Shown: positions 1-8,091 of the stretch, one piece after another
How the letters are laid out: the number at the start of each line of letters is the position of its first letter
Position numbering within the stretch: the stretch's first letter is position 1
Origin: Rhizobium sp. SG_E_25_P2
GTDB lineage: Bacteria; Pseudomonadota; Alphaproteobacteria; Rhizobiales; Rhizobiaceae
Direction of reading: 5' to 3'
Assembly (NCBI RefSeq): GCF_029892285.1
Contig: NZ_JARXVM010000002.1
Span: 372,001-436,000 of the forward strand
DNA: 64,000 bases
The notes under the pieces: generated by a model
Told to the model about the DNA's origin: nothing
The model's input: only the letters and a program-made list of their open reading frames with translations
Databases searched by the model: none
Program-made: the position numbers and the translations under genes

Positions 1-701
1 GCTATTTCCTGTTCGCCACCACGCAGGATCAGATCGATTATCTGCGCTTTCCGCTCGGCGGCATGTCGAAGGCGGATGTGCGGGCGCTTGCAGCCGAGAT
101 GGGCCTGGTCGTCGCCGCCAAGGCCGACAGCCAGGACATCTGCTTCGTGCCGCAGGGCCGCTATAGCGACCTGATCACCAAATTGCGTCCGGACGCCAAA
201 CTCGGCGGCGAGATCGTCCATCTCGACGGCCGCGTGCTCGGCCAGCATGACGGCATCCTGCATTATACGATCGGCCAGCGGCGCGGCATCGGCGTCGCCA
301 CCGGCGAACCGCTCTACGTCGTGCATCTCGATGCCCGCAGCAAGCGGGTGATCGTGGGGCCGAAGGAAGCTCTGGATACACGGCGGATCTATCTGCGCGA
401 CATGAACTGGCTTGGAGACGCCTCCCTGACCGACATGGTCGGCGACGGCTTTGAATGTTTCGCCAAGGTGCGTTCGACGCGCCCGCCCAAGCCTGCGACG
501 CTGCATGTCGACGCCACCGGCGTCTATGTCGATCTGCATGACGGCGAGCCGGGGCTCGCGCCCGGCCAGGCCTGCGCGCTCTATTCCGCGCCGGGCGAAG
601 ACGCCCGCGTTTATGGCGGCGGCTTCATCGACCGCTCTGAAAAAGATGCATCGTCGGAAGCGCTGCTGAAGCGGCTTCTGCAATCGGCCCAGGCGGCCTG
701 A
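1..701 (+). CDS. mnmA: tRNA-specific 2-thiouridylase MnmA, C-terminal part (partial)
   Basis: The gene enters from the left edge, with the reading frame starting at base 3, and stops at 701. MnmA installs the 2-thio group on U34 of tRNAs for Lys, Glu and Gln in the cytoplasm, using sulfur passed along a persulfide relay. About 232 residues are visible. They include the segment around [11 protein letters not shown], which carries the second catalytic cysteine of the family, followed by the conserved [10 protein letters not shown] stretch and the C-terminal beta-barrel region. The N-terminal ATP pyrophosphatase motif lies outside the window. A tRNA gene follows, but it has its own promoter. The identification is firm; only the 5' part is missing. 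Confidence 0.95.
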   Translation, partial: YFLFATTQDQIDYLRFPLGGMSKADVRALAAEMGLVVAAKADSQDICFVPQGRYSDLITKLRPDAKLGGEIVHLDGRVLGQHDGILHYTIGQRRGIGVATGEPLYVVHLDARSKRVIVGPKEALDTRRIYLRDMNWLGDASLTDMVGDGFECFAKVRSTRPPKPATLHVDATGVYVDLHDGEPGLAPGQACALYSAPGEDARVYGGGFIDRSEKDASSEALLKRLLQSAQAA

Positions 702-765
702 GCCTTGAATTGAAAAGGCTTTTCGAGGTTTTTTTGCCCTGCGGGCAGAAAGTCGCCGAAGGCGC

Positions 766-794
766 TTGACAGGGGCGGAACCCGCTTCTATAAG
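766..794 (+). promoter_or_regulatory. sigma-70-type promoter of the tRNA-Met gene
   Basis: TTGACA at 766-771 and TATAAG at 789-794 are separated by exactly 17 bases, close to the vegetative consensus. The -10 box ends 38 bases before the mature tRNA 5' end. This is the best-looking promoter in the window. Confidence 0.75.
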
Positions 795-832
795 CCGCGC
801 CACGACGACGGGCAAAGCTCGAAGTCGCGTGT

Positions 833-909
833 GGCGGGGTAGCTCAGGTGGTGAGAGCGTGGGATTCATAACCCCAAGGTCGGCGGTTCAAGTCCGCCCT
901 CCGCTACCA
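833..909 (+). tRNA. tRNA-Met (CAT), elongator type, CCA encoded
   Basis: A full cloverleaf can be folded by eye: acceptor stem from GGCGGGG (833-839), the D arm, an anticodon loop TTCATAA giving anticodon CAT, a T arm GGCGG-TTCAAGT-CCGCC, and an encoded CCA at 907-909. The acceptor begins with G1 opposite U72. The initiator hallmark of three G-C pairs next to the anticodon loop is not cleanly present, because position 31 is A opposite C. Both points favour elongator Met over initiator; a tRNAIle2 with modified C34 is the remaining alternative. Confidence 0.93.
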
Positions 910-929
910 AATATTCCAAGGTAGAGATA

Positions 930-958
930 AGCCGGATGCATTTGCTCCGGCTTTTTTG
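930..958 (+). terminator. Rho-independent terminator after tRNA-Met
   Basis: AGCCGGA (930-936) pairs with TCCGGCT (946-952) around a 9-base loop and runs into a T tract (952-957), 20 bases after the tRNA CCA end. Confidence 0.85.
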
Positions 959-1016
959 TTGTTTTCCGTGGTTGCGTCTAGGCGCTTAACCGAACGATTC
1001 CTCTTGTCATTCATCC

Positions 1017-1036
1017 ATATTTGAATAATCTATTTA
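1017..1036 (+). promoter_or_regulatory. candidate IclR-family operator upstream of the CoA-transferase operon
   Basis: ATATTTGAATAATCTATTTA lies 44 bases before the CoA-transferase start. It matches 17 of 20 positions of a site at 5695-5714, directly upstream of the IclR-family regulator gene. The core TGAATAATCTATTTA (1022-1036) is an imperfect 15-bp palindrome, the size usual for IclR-family operators. The shared motif at both ends of the locus suggests one regulon; this is inference. Confidence 0.5.
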
Positions 1037-1079
1037 CTCATGAACTGAGTGGGCCGCTTCGGCTCGGGTGGAGGAGAGA

Positions 1080-2240
1080 ATGCCTGAAATGATCGAGCCG
1101 CCGCTGGCGGGTCTCGTGGTCGTCGACATGAGCCAGTTTCTGTCGGGTCCCTATTGTTCGCTCAGACTTCTGGATCTCGGCGCGCGCGTGATCAAGATCG
1201 AGCGGCCCGATGGCGGCGATCTTTCGCGGCGGCTTTATCTCAGCGACACCGAGATCGGCGGCGATTCCACCATTTTCCATGCGATCAACCGGGGCAAGGA
1301 GAGCCTCGCGATCGACATGAAGAATCCGGCTGACCTCGACGCGCTGAAGGCGCTGATCGCCAAGGCCGATGTGGTGATCCAGAATTTCCGGCCGGGCGTG
1401 ATCCAGCGTCTCGGGCTCGACTACGAGGCGGTGAAGGCGATCAATCCCGGCATCGTCTATGGCTCGATCTCGGGCTATGGCGAGGAGGGGCCTTGGGTGT
1501 CGCGGCCGGGGCAGGATCTGCTTGCCCAATCGCGTTCGGGCCTGATGTGGCTGAACGGCGATCATGATCAGGGGCCGGTGCCGTTTGGCCTCGCGGTCGG
1601 CGACATGCTGGCGGGCGCAGCGCTCTGCCAGGGACTGCTGGCGGCGCTGGTGCGGCGCGGGATTTCGGGCCGAGGCGCGCATGTCGAGACAAGCCTGCTC
1701 GAAGCGCTGGTGGATTTCCAGTTCGAAGTGCTGACCACCTATCTCAATGATGGCCGGCGCATGCCCAAACGCTCCGGCTTCCGCAGCGCGCATGCCTATC
1801 TCTCCGCTCCCTATGGCGTCTATCCCGCCCAGAACGGCTATCTGGCGCTGGCGATGACGCCGATCGGCAAGATCGAGACCCTGCTCGGCATTCCCGAACT
1901 CGCCGCCTTCAGCGACAATCCCTCCAGCTGGTTCACCGAGCGCGACGACATCAAGAAGCTGATCGCGGCCCGCATCGCCACCGGCACGGTCGAACATTGG
2001 CTGTCGCTGCTCGAGCCTGCCGACATCTGGTGCGCCAAGGTGCTGGACTGGGACGAATTGATGGAGCATGAAGGCTTCCAGACGCTCGACATGCTGCAGA
2101 CGGTGACCCGCGAGGACGCCGTCTCCATACTCACCACCTCGTCGCCGCTCCGGGTCAACGGCCAGCGCCCGCATGGCGATCGCGCCGCCCCCCGGATCGG
2201 CGAACATTCGGACAGGATCCGCAAGGAGTTCAATCTATGA
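1080..2240 (+). CDS. CaiB/BaiF family (class III) CoA-transferase
   Basis: A 386-residue protein of the normal length for class III CoA-transferases, which move CoA between acyl groups through an aspartyl-CoA intermediate. Residues 11-50 show the family N-terminus (VVDMSQFLSGPYCS, then DLGARVIKIE), NFRPG is at 102-106, and RPGQD at 142-146 places the catalytic aspartate at 146. The ATG at 1080 is chosen because GGAGGAG sits just upstream; an in-frame GTG at 1068 has no such site. The stop overlaps the next start (ATGA), so the two genes are translationally coupled. A candidate IclR operator precedes the gene. The substrate is unknown; the sugar-acid genes nearby suggest a short hydroxy- or methyl-branched acid. 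Confidence 0.9.
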   Translation: MPEMIEPPLAGLVVVDMSQFLSGPYCSLRLLDLGARVIKIERPDGGDLSRRLYLSDTEIGGDSTIFHAINRGKESLAIDMKNPADLDALKALIAKADVVIQNFRPGVIQRLGLDYEAVKAINPGIVYGSISGYGEEGPWVSRPGQDLLAQSRSGLMWLNGDHDQGPVPFGLAVGDMLAGAALCQGLLAALVRRGISGRGAHVETSLLEALVDFQFEVLTTYLNDGRRMPKRSGFRSAHAYLSAPYGVYPAQNGYLALAMTPIGKIETLLGIPELAAFSDNPSSWFTERDDIKKLIAARIATGTVEHWLSLLEPADIWCAKVLDWDELMEHEGFQTLDMLQTVTREDAVSILTTSSPLRVNGQRPHGDRAAPRIGEHSDRIRKEFNL

Positions 2241-3364
2241 CCATCACGCTCAGGGGCATGACCTGGAGCCATCCGCGCGGCTACGACCCGATGGTGGCGT
2301 CATCCGCGCTCTATCTCCAGCAAAAGGGCGTCGAGATTGTCTGGGACAAGCGCTCGCTGCAGGATTTCGAATCCTTCCCGGTCGAAGAACTGGCCCGCGC
2401 CTATGACCTGATCGTCATCGATCATCCGCATGTCGGCCAGATCACCGCAGAAAATTGCCTCGCGCCATTGGACATCGACGGCCGCGAACAGGAATTCGAC
2501 GCCATGGCCGAGGCGTCTGTCGGCGAATCCTTCCGCAGCTACAATTGGCAGGGCCGGCAATGGGCCTTTCCGATCGACGCCGCCGCCCAGGTCCAGGCCT
2601 TCCGCGAGGATCTCGCCGATGCGGTGGAGACGCTGGACGAGGTGTTCGAGCTGGCGGAGCAGGGCGGGGTGATGCTGCCGCTCAAGCCGCCGCATTCGCT
2701 GATGACCTTCTACACGCTCTGCGCCAATATGATGAGCCCGTGCTCGACGGCCAAGGGCGACCTGATCGACGAGGAAACCGGGCTTGCCGCCTATACGGTG
2801 CTTTCCGAGCTCGTCGCGCTGATCGATCCCGCCTGTTTCGATATGGACCCGATCGCGGTGTCGGAAAAGATGGCCGAGGCCGACAGCGTGATTGCCTGCG
2901 CGCCTTATATCTATGGCTATGTCTCCTATGCGCTCGACGGCTTCCGGCCCAATCCGCTGTCGTTCACCGATATTCCCGAAGCGGGCGTGATCGGGCCTGC
3001 CGGCTCCGCGCTCGGCGGCACCGGCATCGCCGTGTCGGCTTTCTCCAGCAACAAGGACGCGGCGATCGACTTTGCCTATTGGGTGGCGTCGGCCGAGATC
3101 CAGAAGGGCGTCTATGCCGCGTCCGGCGGCCAGCCCGGACATGCCGACGCCTGGGAAGACGAGGGTGTCAACGAAAAGACCTTCGGCTTCTACGACAATA
3201 CCCGTCCGACGCTGGAAGGCGCCTGGGTTCGGCCGCGACACAACGGCTATATGGCGTTCCAACATGCGGCGTCGGAGCGGATCAACAAGGGGCTGAAGGC
3301 GGGCGAGGACGGCAAGATCGTGGTCGCCGATCTCAACCGGCTGTTCCGCGACAGTTTTCTCTGA
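2237..3364 (+). CDS. solute-binding-protein-like protein without signal peptide
   Basis: This 375-residue protein resembles family 1 extracellular solute-binding proteins of carbohydrate ABC importers in its overall pattern: the first strand ITLRGMTWSHPRG, a hinge-like DLIVIDHPHVG, and a C-terminal helical part with RPRHNGYMAFQ. It has no signal peptide. The ATG overlaps the CoA-transferase stop (ATGA), and the protein begins directly with what would be the first strand of the mature fold. No permease or ATPase gene lies beside it. It is therefore probably cytoplasmic, perhaps a ligand sensor or accessory of the coupled CoA-transferase. The fold assignment is fairly secure; the role is not known. 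Confidence 0.7.
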   Translation: MTITLRGMTWSHPRGYDPMVASSALYLQQKGVEIVWDKRSLQDFESFPVEELARAYDLIVIDHPHVGQITAENCLAPLDIDGREQEFDAMAEASVGESFRSYNWQGRQWAFPIDAAAQVQAFREDLADAVETLDEVFELAEQGGVMLPLKPPHSLMTFYTLCANMMSPCSTAKGDLIDEETGLAAYTVLSELVALIDPACFDMDPIAVSEKMAEADSVIACAPYIYGYVSYALDGFRPNPLSFTDIPEAGVIGPAGSALGGTGIAVSAFSSNKDAAIDFAYWVASAEIQKGVYAASGGQPGHADAWEDEGVNEKTFGFYDNTRPTLEGAWVRPRHNGYMAFQHAASERINKGLKAGEDGKIVVADLNRLFRDSFL

Positions 3365-3425
3365 GACATGCCCACAGATCTGACGAAGCCGCCGCGACGC
3401 TCGCGGCGGCTTTGCTGTCCGTTGA

Positions 3426-3962
3426 TCAGGCGTCCGGGCGCTGGCCCGAGCGGTAGCGCACCGTCTGGATATGCTCGCAATAGAGGACGAGTTCTCCTTC
3501 GCCCTTGAACACTTCGTAGGAGGCGCGGATCAGGCCGAGTTGGTCATATTTCGGCTCTTTGCCGAGATTGGTGCGGATCGTGTAGATCGTGTCGCCGATG
3601 AACACCGGCTTGATGAAGCGCAGCCGGTCATAGCCATAGGAAAAGGCGTTGACGCAGTTGGTTGCCACCAGACCCAGGCCGGCCGAGAACACGAAGGCCC
3701 CGGCCACCAGCCGACGGCCGAACATGCCCTCGGTCTCGGCGAAGATCTGGTCGCCGACATAAGGATGCATGTCGAGCACCAGCGCGTTGAACTGCATGGA
3801 TTCTCCTTCCGAGATCGTTCGCCTGAGCGAGCGGATCTTGTGGCCGATCTCGAAATCCTCGTAAAACCAGTTCTCAGCGTTCCACACCGGCAGATCGGCG
3901 TGATCGGCCGGCATGGTGCGGGGATGCGTGCTTTCGACGCCAACGGTCGGGGAGGGCGCCAT
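3426..3962 (-). CDS. MaoC-like hydratase/dehydratase (copy 1)
   Basis: A 178-residue single hot-dog-fold protein of the MaoC family, whose members hydrate enoyl-CoA or dehydrate hydroxyacyl-CoA thioesters. Residues around 32-60 ([12 protein letters not shown]) and the later [11 protein letters not shown] and KPVFIGDTI blocks are typical. The copy at 6856-7308 shares those blocks almost unchanged. The start is 5 bases after the stop of the upstream amidohydrolase, so the two are one leftward operon behind the IclR gene. The usual D-x4-H catalytic pair is not obvious in this copy: the region reads [11 protein letters not shown]. Function may therefore be altered. Family confidence is high, substrate unknown. 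Confidence 0.85.
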   Translation of the reverse strand: MAPSPTVGVESTHPRTMPADHADLPVWNAENWFYEDFEIGHKIRSLRRTISEGESMQFNALVLDMHPYVGDQIFAETEGMFGRRLVAGAFVFSAGLGLVATNCVNAFSYGYDRLRFIKPVFIGDTIYTIRTNLGKEPKYDQLGLIRASYEVFKGEGELVLYCEHIQTVRYRSGQRPDA

Positions 3963-3967
3963 GGTTT

Positions 3968-4810
3968 TCAGGCTCCCAACCGCCAGATGCGGCGGGCATT
4001 GCCGCTTAGCAGCTTGGCCTTGTCCTCGGCGCTGACGCCTTCCAGCAGCGCATGCGTGGCCGCGACCCAGGTTGAAAGCGTGCCGGCCAGCGTGCAGACC
4101 GGCCAGTCGCTGCCCCAGACCATGCGGTCGAAGCCGAAGCTGCCGATCGTATGCTCGGCATAGGGCCTGATGTCGTCGAGTGTCCAGGTTTCGGTATCGG
4201 TATAGGCGACGATGCCGGAGAGCTTGCCGGTGATGTTGGGGCGCTTGGCGATCTCGGTCATTTCGGCTCGCCAGAGATCATAGCCGCCGCCCTTGATGTC
4301 GGGCACGCCGCAATGATCGAGAATGAACTGCACATCGGGATTGAGATCGGCGAGCGCCGCCGCCTTCTTCAGCTGGTGTGGCTTGACCACCAGATCGAAG
4401 GTCAGGCCGGTGCCTTTGAGGCGGCTGATATTGTCGCGAAAGACCGCGCCTTCGGAGAGTTCGTCCGGCATCACATGCAGCACGCGCCGGAAGCCCTTGA
4501 TGACGGGGTTCTCGCGGGCGCGATCGAGATAGGCGGCGAAATCGGCATGCTCAGGCCGGCAGGCGGCGATGGCGCCGACCAGCAGCGAACCGTCGCGGGC
4601 GGCGACGGATGCGACATAATCGCTTTCTTTCTCGATATCCTCTTCCGCGACATCGACTTCCATATGCAGCACGGACTCGATGCCGAGCCGGCGGGCTTCG
4701 CGGGCATAGTCTTCATAAAGCGCATCGCGGTTCAGCGGGCCGGCGCCGGCCAGCCAGGGATAGGAAAGCGCCTGCTGGTCGACGATATGCAGATGGGTGT
4801 CGATGATCAT
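3968..4810 (-). CDS. amidohydrolase-family lactonase (L-fuconolactonase-like)
   Basis: A 280-residue TIM-barrel metal-dependent hydrolase of the amidohydrolase-2 family, which includes L-fuconolactonase and L-rhamnonolactonase. Visible landmarks are DTHLH at 4-8 (metal ligands), FILDHCG in the middle and WGSDWP near the C-terminus (catalytic aspartate). The ATG at 4810 has GGAGGAC four bases upstream; an earlier in-frame start lacks a site. It is the second gene of the IclR operon and is followed 5 bases later by MaoC. Because L-fuconate dehydratase is encoded on the other arm of the locus, opening of L-fucono-1,4-lactone is the likely job. The related 2-pyrone-4,6-dicarboxylate lactonases are an alternative. 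Confidence 0.8.
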   Translation of the reverse strand: MIIDTHLHIVDQQALSYPWLAGAGPLNRDALYEDYAREARRLGIESVLHMEVDVAEEDIEKESDYVASVAARDGSLLVGAIAACRPEHADFAAYLDRARENPVIKGFRRVLHVMPDELSEGAVFRDNISRLKGTGLTFDLVVKPHQLKKAAALADLNPDVQFILDHCGVPDIKGGGYDLWRAEMTEIAKRPNITGKLSGIVAYTDTETWTLDDIRPYAEHTIGSFGFDRMVWGSDWPVCTLAGTLSTWVAATHALLEGVSAEDKAKLLSGNARRIWRLGA

Positions 4811-4861
4811 ACTGTCCTCCTCCACCGGCCTCGCCGGCTCCTCCGTCTGGCCGGCCCAATG

Positions 4862-5641
4862 TCAGCCGATTTCGAGACCGGCCGCTTTTGAAATCTCCTG
4901 GCTCGTTTCGAGCAGCAGCGCGATGGTCGCTTCCATATCCGGCGCTTCGGCATTCCTGATCGGCACGTAAGGCGTGGTCAGCGCCGCGATTGCGCGGCCA
5001 TCCACCCCAATCACCGGCACAGACAGGTTGGTGACCGAGGCTGTCTGCAGGCTGGGCATGATCTCATAGCCGCGGGCGCGGACAGCCTCCAGCTTGGCGT
5101 CGAATTCGGGGCTTTTGTCGGCGCGGCCGCCATTGTCTTCATGTTCCCGCAGCATGACCGCACGCTCCTCGGGCGAGCGGAAGGCGAGCAGGATATGGCC
5201 CGAGCCGGTGTCGATCATGTCGATATGGGCACCTAAACGAAGCGACAGGCCCCAATAGCCCGGCGCTTCCTGCTGGGCGATGACGACGGCGGCGCCGCGA
5301 TCGAACACGACGAGGTGATTGGCCTGGCGGCTCTTTTCCGCGAGTTCGCGCATCAGCGGCATGGCGTAGGAAACAAGACGGCGAACGGGGGCATGCATAT
5401 GGGCAAGGCCGAACAGCTTCAGCGATAGCGCATAGCGATCGCCGTCGATGCGCGTCACATAGCCCCGCTTCACGAGACGGTCGAGCATGCGGTAATGTTC
5501 ATTGGCGTTGCGGTCCATGCGCTTGGCGATTTCCGCTTGCGTCAGGCCGCCATCGACGCCGGCGAGCAGTTCGAGAATGTCGAGCCCCTTGTCGAGCGCG
5601 GGCGCCCGGTAGCGGTCATCGTCTAAGGCTTCCTTGGCCAA
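4862..5641 (-). CDS. IclR-family transcriptional regulator
   Basis: A 259-residue regulator with an N-terminal winged helix (GLTQAEIAKRMDRNANEHYR, then LVKRGYVTR) and a C-terminal IclR effector domain ending near ISKAAGLEIG. The TTG at 5641 is chosen because GGAGG lies 5 bases upstream. An ATG between the two is out of frame and yields only 7 residues. The longer in-frame start at 5695 would fall inside the candidate operator. IclR proteins bind small acids and usually control their neighbours and themselves. Matching operator-like sequences stand upstream of this gene and of the CoA-transferase gene 4 kb away. It probably controls all three transcription units of the region. Confidence 0.88.
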   Translation of the reverse strand: MAKEALDDDRYRAPALDKGLDILELLAGVDGGLTQAEIAKRMDRNANEHYRMLDRLVKRGYVTRIDGDRYALSLKLFGLAHMHAPVRRLVSYAMPLMRELAEKSRQANHLVVFDRGAAVVIAQQEAPGYWGLSLRLGAHIDMIDTGSGHILLAFRSPEERAVMLREHEDNGGRADKSPEFDAKLEAVRARGYEIMPSLQTASVTNLSVPVIGVDGRAIAALTTPYVPIRNAEAPDMEATIALLLETSQEISKAAGLEIG

Positions 5642-5694
5642 TGCATCCTCCAGAACAAGATGAGGTTTTGTAGACCAGCGATGTGACCTTGACA

Positions 5695-5723
5695 ATATGT
5701 GAATAATCTCTTCATATGTGAAT
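5695..5723. promoter_or_regulatory. candidate IclR operator in the divergent promoter region
   Basis: ATATGTGAAT occurs twice as a direct repeat (5695-5704 and 5714-5723), 19 bases apart. Between them TGAATAATCTCTTCA (5700-5714) forms a 15-bp pseudo-palindrome with TGAA and TTCA arms. The site lies between the leftward IclR gene and the rightward oxidoreductase operon and resembles the copy at 1017-1036. Confidence 0.55.
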
Positions 5724-5742
5724 GACGCAAGGGAGGAGCATC

Positions 5743-5799
5743 ATGAACAACCGGGAAGGGCTGGCGCGCGGATGCGCCGGATCGATCCATGACGTTTGA
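5743..5799 (+). CDS. possible 18-residue leader ORF overlapping the oxidoreductase start
   Basis: GGGAGGAGC precedes an ATG at 5743 that opens an 18-codon frame ([18 protein letters not shown], stop at 5797-5799). It overlaps the ATG of the next gene (5789) in a different frame. It holds the only strong Shine-Dalgarno site in this leader, so it may deliver ribosomes to the oxidoreductase start by termination-reinitiation. I recognise no product. It could also be fortuitous. Confidence 0.35.
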   Translation: MNNREGLARGCAGSIHDV

Positions 5800-6856
5800 C
5801 CCGAAAGCGCTGTCGCAAACCTGGCCGCTGCCATCAAACCCCCGACCGATCGTCACTTTCGGCGCGGGCTCGATCGTCGGCGACGCGCATTTCCCCGCCT
5901 ATCGCAAGGCCGGTCTGCCGGTGGCGGGATTATATGATCCCGACCTCGAAAAAGCCAAGGCTCTGGCGGAAAAATGGGGCGTTACCGCTTACGCTTCCGC
6001 TGACGAAGCCGCCGCTGTCGACGGCGCTATCTTCGATCTTGCCACGCCGCCTGCCGCGCATTGCGCCGTGCTGGAAAAACTGCCTGAAGGCGCGGGCGTG
6101 CTGATCCAGAAGCCGATGGGCGCGGATCTCGCCGCCGCCACCGAGATCCTCGACATTTGCCGTGAGCGCAATCTGAAGGCGGTGGTGAATTTCCAGCTGC
6201 GATTCGCGCCGATGATGCTGGCGCTGAAAGACGCCATCGCCAAGGGCTGGCTGGGCGAGGTGGTGGATGTCGACGCTTGGCTGGCGCTCGATACGCCATG
6301 GTCGCTCTGGGCCTTCCTCAAAGGCCTGCCGCGCATCGAGATGACCATGCATTCGATCCATTATCTCGACCTGATCCGGCAATTGCTCGGCGATCCCCAG
6401 GGCGTTCACGCCAAGTCGATCGGCCATCCCAGCCATGACATGGCGCAGACCCGGACTTCGGCGATCCTCGATTACGGCGATAGAGTGCGCTGCGCGCTCA
6501 GCATCAATCACGACCACCGTTTTGGCCGCAAGCATCAGGCCTGTGAATTCCGCATCTCCGGTACGGAAGGCGCGGCTTACCTTCAGCTGGGCGTGAATCT
6601 CAACTATCCCGAAGGCGAACCAGACATTTTGGAGATCTATCCCAAGGGCGGCGACGGCTGGGTGAACGTGCCGCTTGAGGGCAAATGGTTCCCCGACGCC
6701 TTTGTCGGCCGCATGGCCAATCTGCAGCGCTTCGTCGCGGGCGAGGATCAGGAGCTTGTCAGCTCCGTCGAGGATGGCTGGCTGACCATGGCTTTGGTCG
6801 AGGCCGCCTATCAATCCTCTGGCGCCCCCGCCACCCCCATAGCCGGGAGACCCTGA
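5789..6856 (+). CDS. Gfo/Idh/MocA-family oxidoreductase
   Basis: A 355-residue NAD(P)-dependent oxidoreductase. The N-terminal Rossmann region begins at [18 protein letters not shown] (about residues 21-38). The family's EKP motif appears as QKP (VLIQKPMG), keeping the lysine, and the second domain carries [15 protein letters not shown] with histidines suited to catalysis. Such enzymes oxidise sugars or inositols, or act on dehydro-sugars. It is the first gene of a rightward operon; its stop overlaps the next start by one base (TGATG). Its own ribosome-binding site is poor, and an 18-codon leader frame overlaps its start. The substrate cannot be read from sequence; a role in fucose-type sugar oxidation is inferred from context. 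Confidence 0.85.
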   Translation: MTFDPKALSQTWPLPSNPRPIVTFGAGSIVGDAHFPAYRKAGLPVAGLYDPDLEKAKALAEKWGVTAYASADEAAAVDGAIFDLATPPAAHCAVLEKLPEGAGVLIQKPMGADLAAATEILDICRERNLKAVVNFQLRFAPMMLALKDAIAKGWLGEVVDVDAWLALDTPWSLWAFLKGLPRIEMTMHSIHYLDLIRQLLGDPQGVHAKSIGHPSHDMAQTRTSAILDYGDRVRCALSINHDHRFGRKHQACEFRISGTEGAAYLQLGVNLNYPEGEPDILEIYPKGGDGWVNVPLEGKWFPDAFVGRMANLQRFVAGEDQELVSSVEDGWLTMALVEAAYQSSGAPATPIAGRP

Positions 6857-7308
6857 TGGAACAGGAAATTTTCTTCGAAGACTATCAGCTCGGTCACGTC
6901 AGGCTTACCACCGGGCGGACGATCACCGAGACGGATTTCGTCGTCCATGCCGGCCATACCGGCGATTTCTTTCCGCATCACATGGATGCGGAATTCGCGA
7001 AAACACTGCCATTCGGCCAGCGCATCGCCCATGGCACCATGGTGTTTTCCATCGGCGTGGGGCTTACGGCAAGCCTTATCAATCCCGTCGCTTTCTCTTA
7101 TGGTTACGACAGGCTGCGCTTCATCCGCCCCGTTTTCATCGGCGACACGATCAAGACGCGGGTGACGATCGCGGCCAAGGAGGATGATCCGAAGCGGAAG
7201 GATGCGGGCCGGGTGATCGAGCGCTGCGAGGTGGTCAACCAGCGCGGCGAAGTCGTGCTCGCGGCCGATCATATTCTCATCGTCGAGCGGCGCGCAAAGA
7301 CTGCTTGA
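6856..7308 (+). CDS. MaoC-like hydratase/dehydratase (copy 2)
   Basis: A 150-residue MaoC-family hot-dog protein. The segment [20 protein letters not shown] has the D-x4-H arrangement of active (R)-hydratases, then [25 protein letters not shown] and [11 protein letters not shown] follow. The ATG at 6856 overlaps the preceding stop, so translation is coupled; the in-frame extension upstream lies inside the oxidoreductase gene and is rejected. It is clearly related to the MaoC protein at 3426-3962 but looks more complete at the catalytic site. The family acts on CoA thioesters, which links it to the CoA-transferase rather than to the free-acid sugar pathway encoded just downstream. Its substrate is unknown. 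Confidence 0.87.
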   Translation: MEQEIFFEDYQLGHVRLTTGRTITETDFVVHAGHTGDFFPHHMDAEFAKTLPFGQRIAHGTMVFSIGVGLTASLINPVAFSYGYDRLRFIRPVFIGDTIKTRVTIAAKEDDPKRKDAGRVIERCEVVNQRGEVVLAADHILIVERRAKTA

Positions 7309-7332
7309 GATGTTTCAGAAGGACAGGATTTG

Positions 7333-8067
7333 ATGAGCGACTATGTGAAGGGCAAGAAGGCTGTCGTCACGGCGGCGGCGCAGGGCATCGGCCGGGCGAC
7401 GGCGCTGGCGCTGGCGGCGGCGGGCGCAGAAGTGCTGGCGACAGATATCAACGAGACCGTGCTGAAAGAGCTTGAGGGCACAGCTGGCATCCGCACGCTG
7501 AAGCTCAACGTGCTCGATGACGCGGCGGTGAAGGCGGCGATCGCTGAAAACGGCCCGTTCGACATTCTCGTCAACAGCGCCGGCGTCGTGCATGGCGGCT
7601 CGATCATGGAGATGAAGGACGAGGATCTCGACTTCGCCATGGATCTCAACGTCAAGTCGATGATCCGCATGATCCGCGCCGTGCTGCCGGCAATGCTGGA
7701 AAAGAAGGATGGCGCGATCGTCAATATCGGCTCAGTCGCCTCCTCCATCAAGGGTGTGCCGAACCGCTTCGCCTATGGGGTGACCAAGGCCGCCGTCATC
7801 GGCCTCACCAAGGCGGTGGCCGCCGATTATGTGGCGCAGGGCGTGCGCATCAACGCCATCTGCCCCGGCACGGTGGAAAGCCCCTCGCTGCAGGATCGCC
7901 TGCGCGCCCAGGGCGATTATGACGCGGCGCGCGCCGCCTTCATCGCCCGCCAGCCGATCGGTCGCATCGGCACGCCGGAGGAAATCGCCGATCTCGCCGT
8001 CTATCTCGCCGGCGCCACCTACACGACCGGTCAGGCCTATGCCATTGATGGCGGCTGGACCATCTGA
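7333..8067 (+). CDS. short-chain dehydrogenase, likely 2-keto-3-deoxy-L-fuconate dehydrogenase
   Basis: A 244-residue classical SDR. The cofactor loop is TAAAQGIG (13-20), NSAG is at 81-84, and the catalytic set reads S134, Y148 and K152 (YGVTK). The region GSVASSIKGVPNRFAYGVTK resembles the BDH2/DHRS6 and 2-keto-3-deoxy-L-fuconate dehydrogenase group. D38 after the second strand (VLATDIN) predicts NAD over NADP. The ATG at 7333 follows AAGGA; a TTG one codon earlier is less likely. The position between MaoC and the FAH-family hydrolase, with L-fuconate dehydratase at the operon end, supports oxidation of 2-keto-3-deoxy-L-fuconate to the 2,4-diketo acid. The specific substrate is inference. 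Confidence 0.85.
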   Translation: MSDYVKGKKAVVTAAAQGIGRATALALAAAGAEVLATDINETVLKELEGTAGIRTLKLNVLDDAAVKAAIAENGPFDILVNSAGVVHGGSIMEMKDEDLDFAMDLNVKSMIRMIRAVLPAMLEKKDGAIVNIGSVASSIKGVPNRFAYGVTKAAVIGLTKAVAADYVAQGVRINAICPGTVESPSLQDRLRAQGDYDAARAAFIARQPIGRIGTPEEIADLAVYLAGATYTTGQAYAIDGGWTI

Positions 8068-8091
8068 CGACAGCAACAAGGGAATATTGAC

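Noticed and set aside
175-381. Open frames antisense to mnmA and to many other genes
   Set aside because: They mirror the codon structure of strong genes on the other strand, have no ribosome-binding sites and match no family. GC-rich genomes give many such frames.
731-748. GCCC-TGC-GGGC hairpin after mnmA as a terminator
   Set aside because: The T run precedes the stem instead of following it in the direction of mnmA, and the stem is only 4 bp. It may instead be a relative of the palindrome at 8967-9000.
5644-5646. ATG right after GGAGG as start of the IclR regulator
   Set aside because: It is out of frame with the regulator and reaches a stop after 7 codons. The TTG five bases after the GGAGG keeps the frame.
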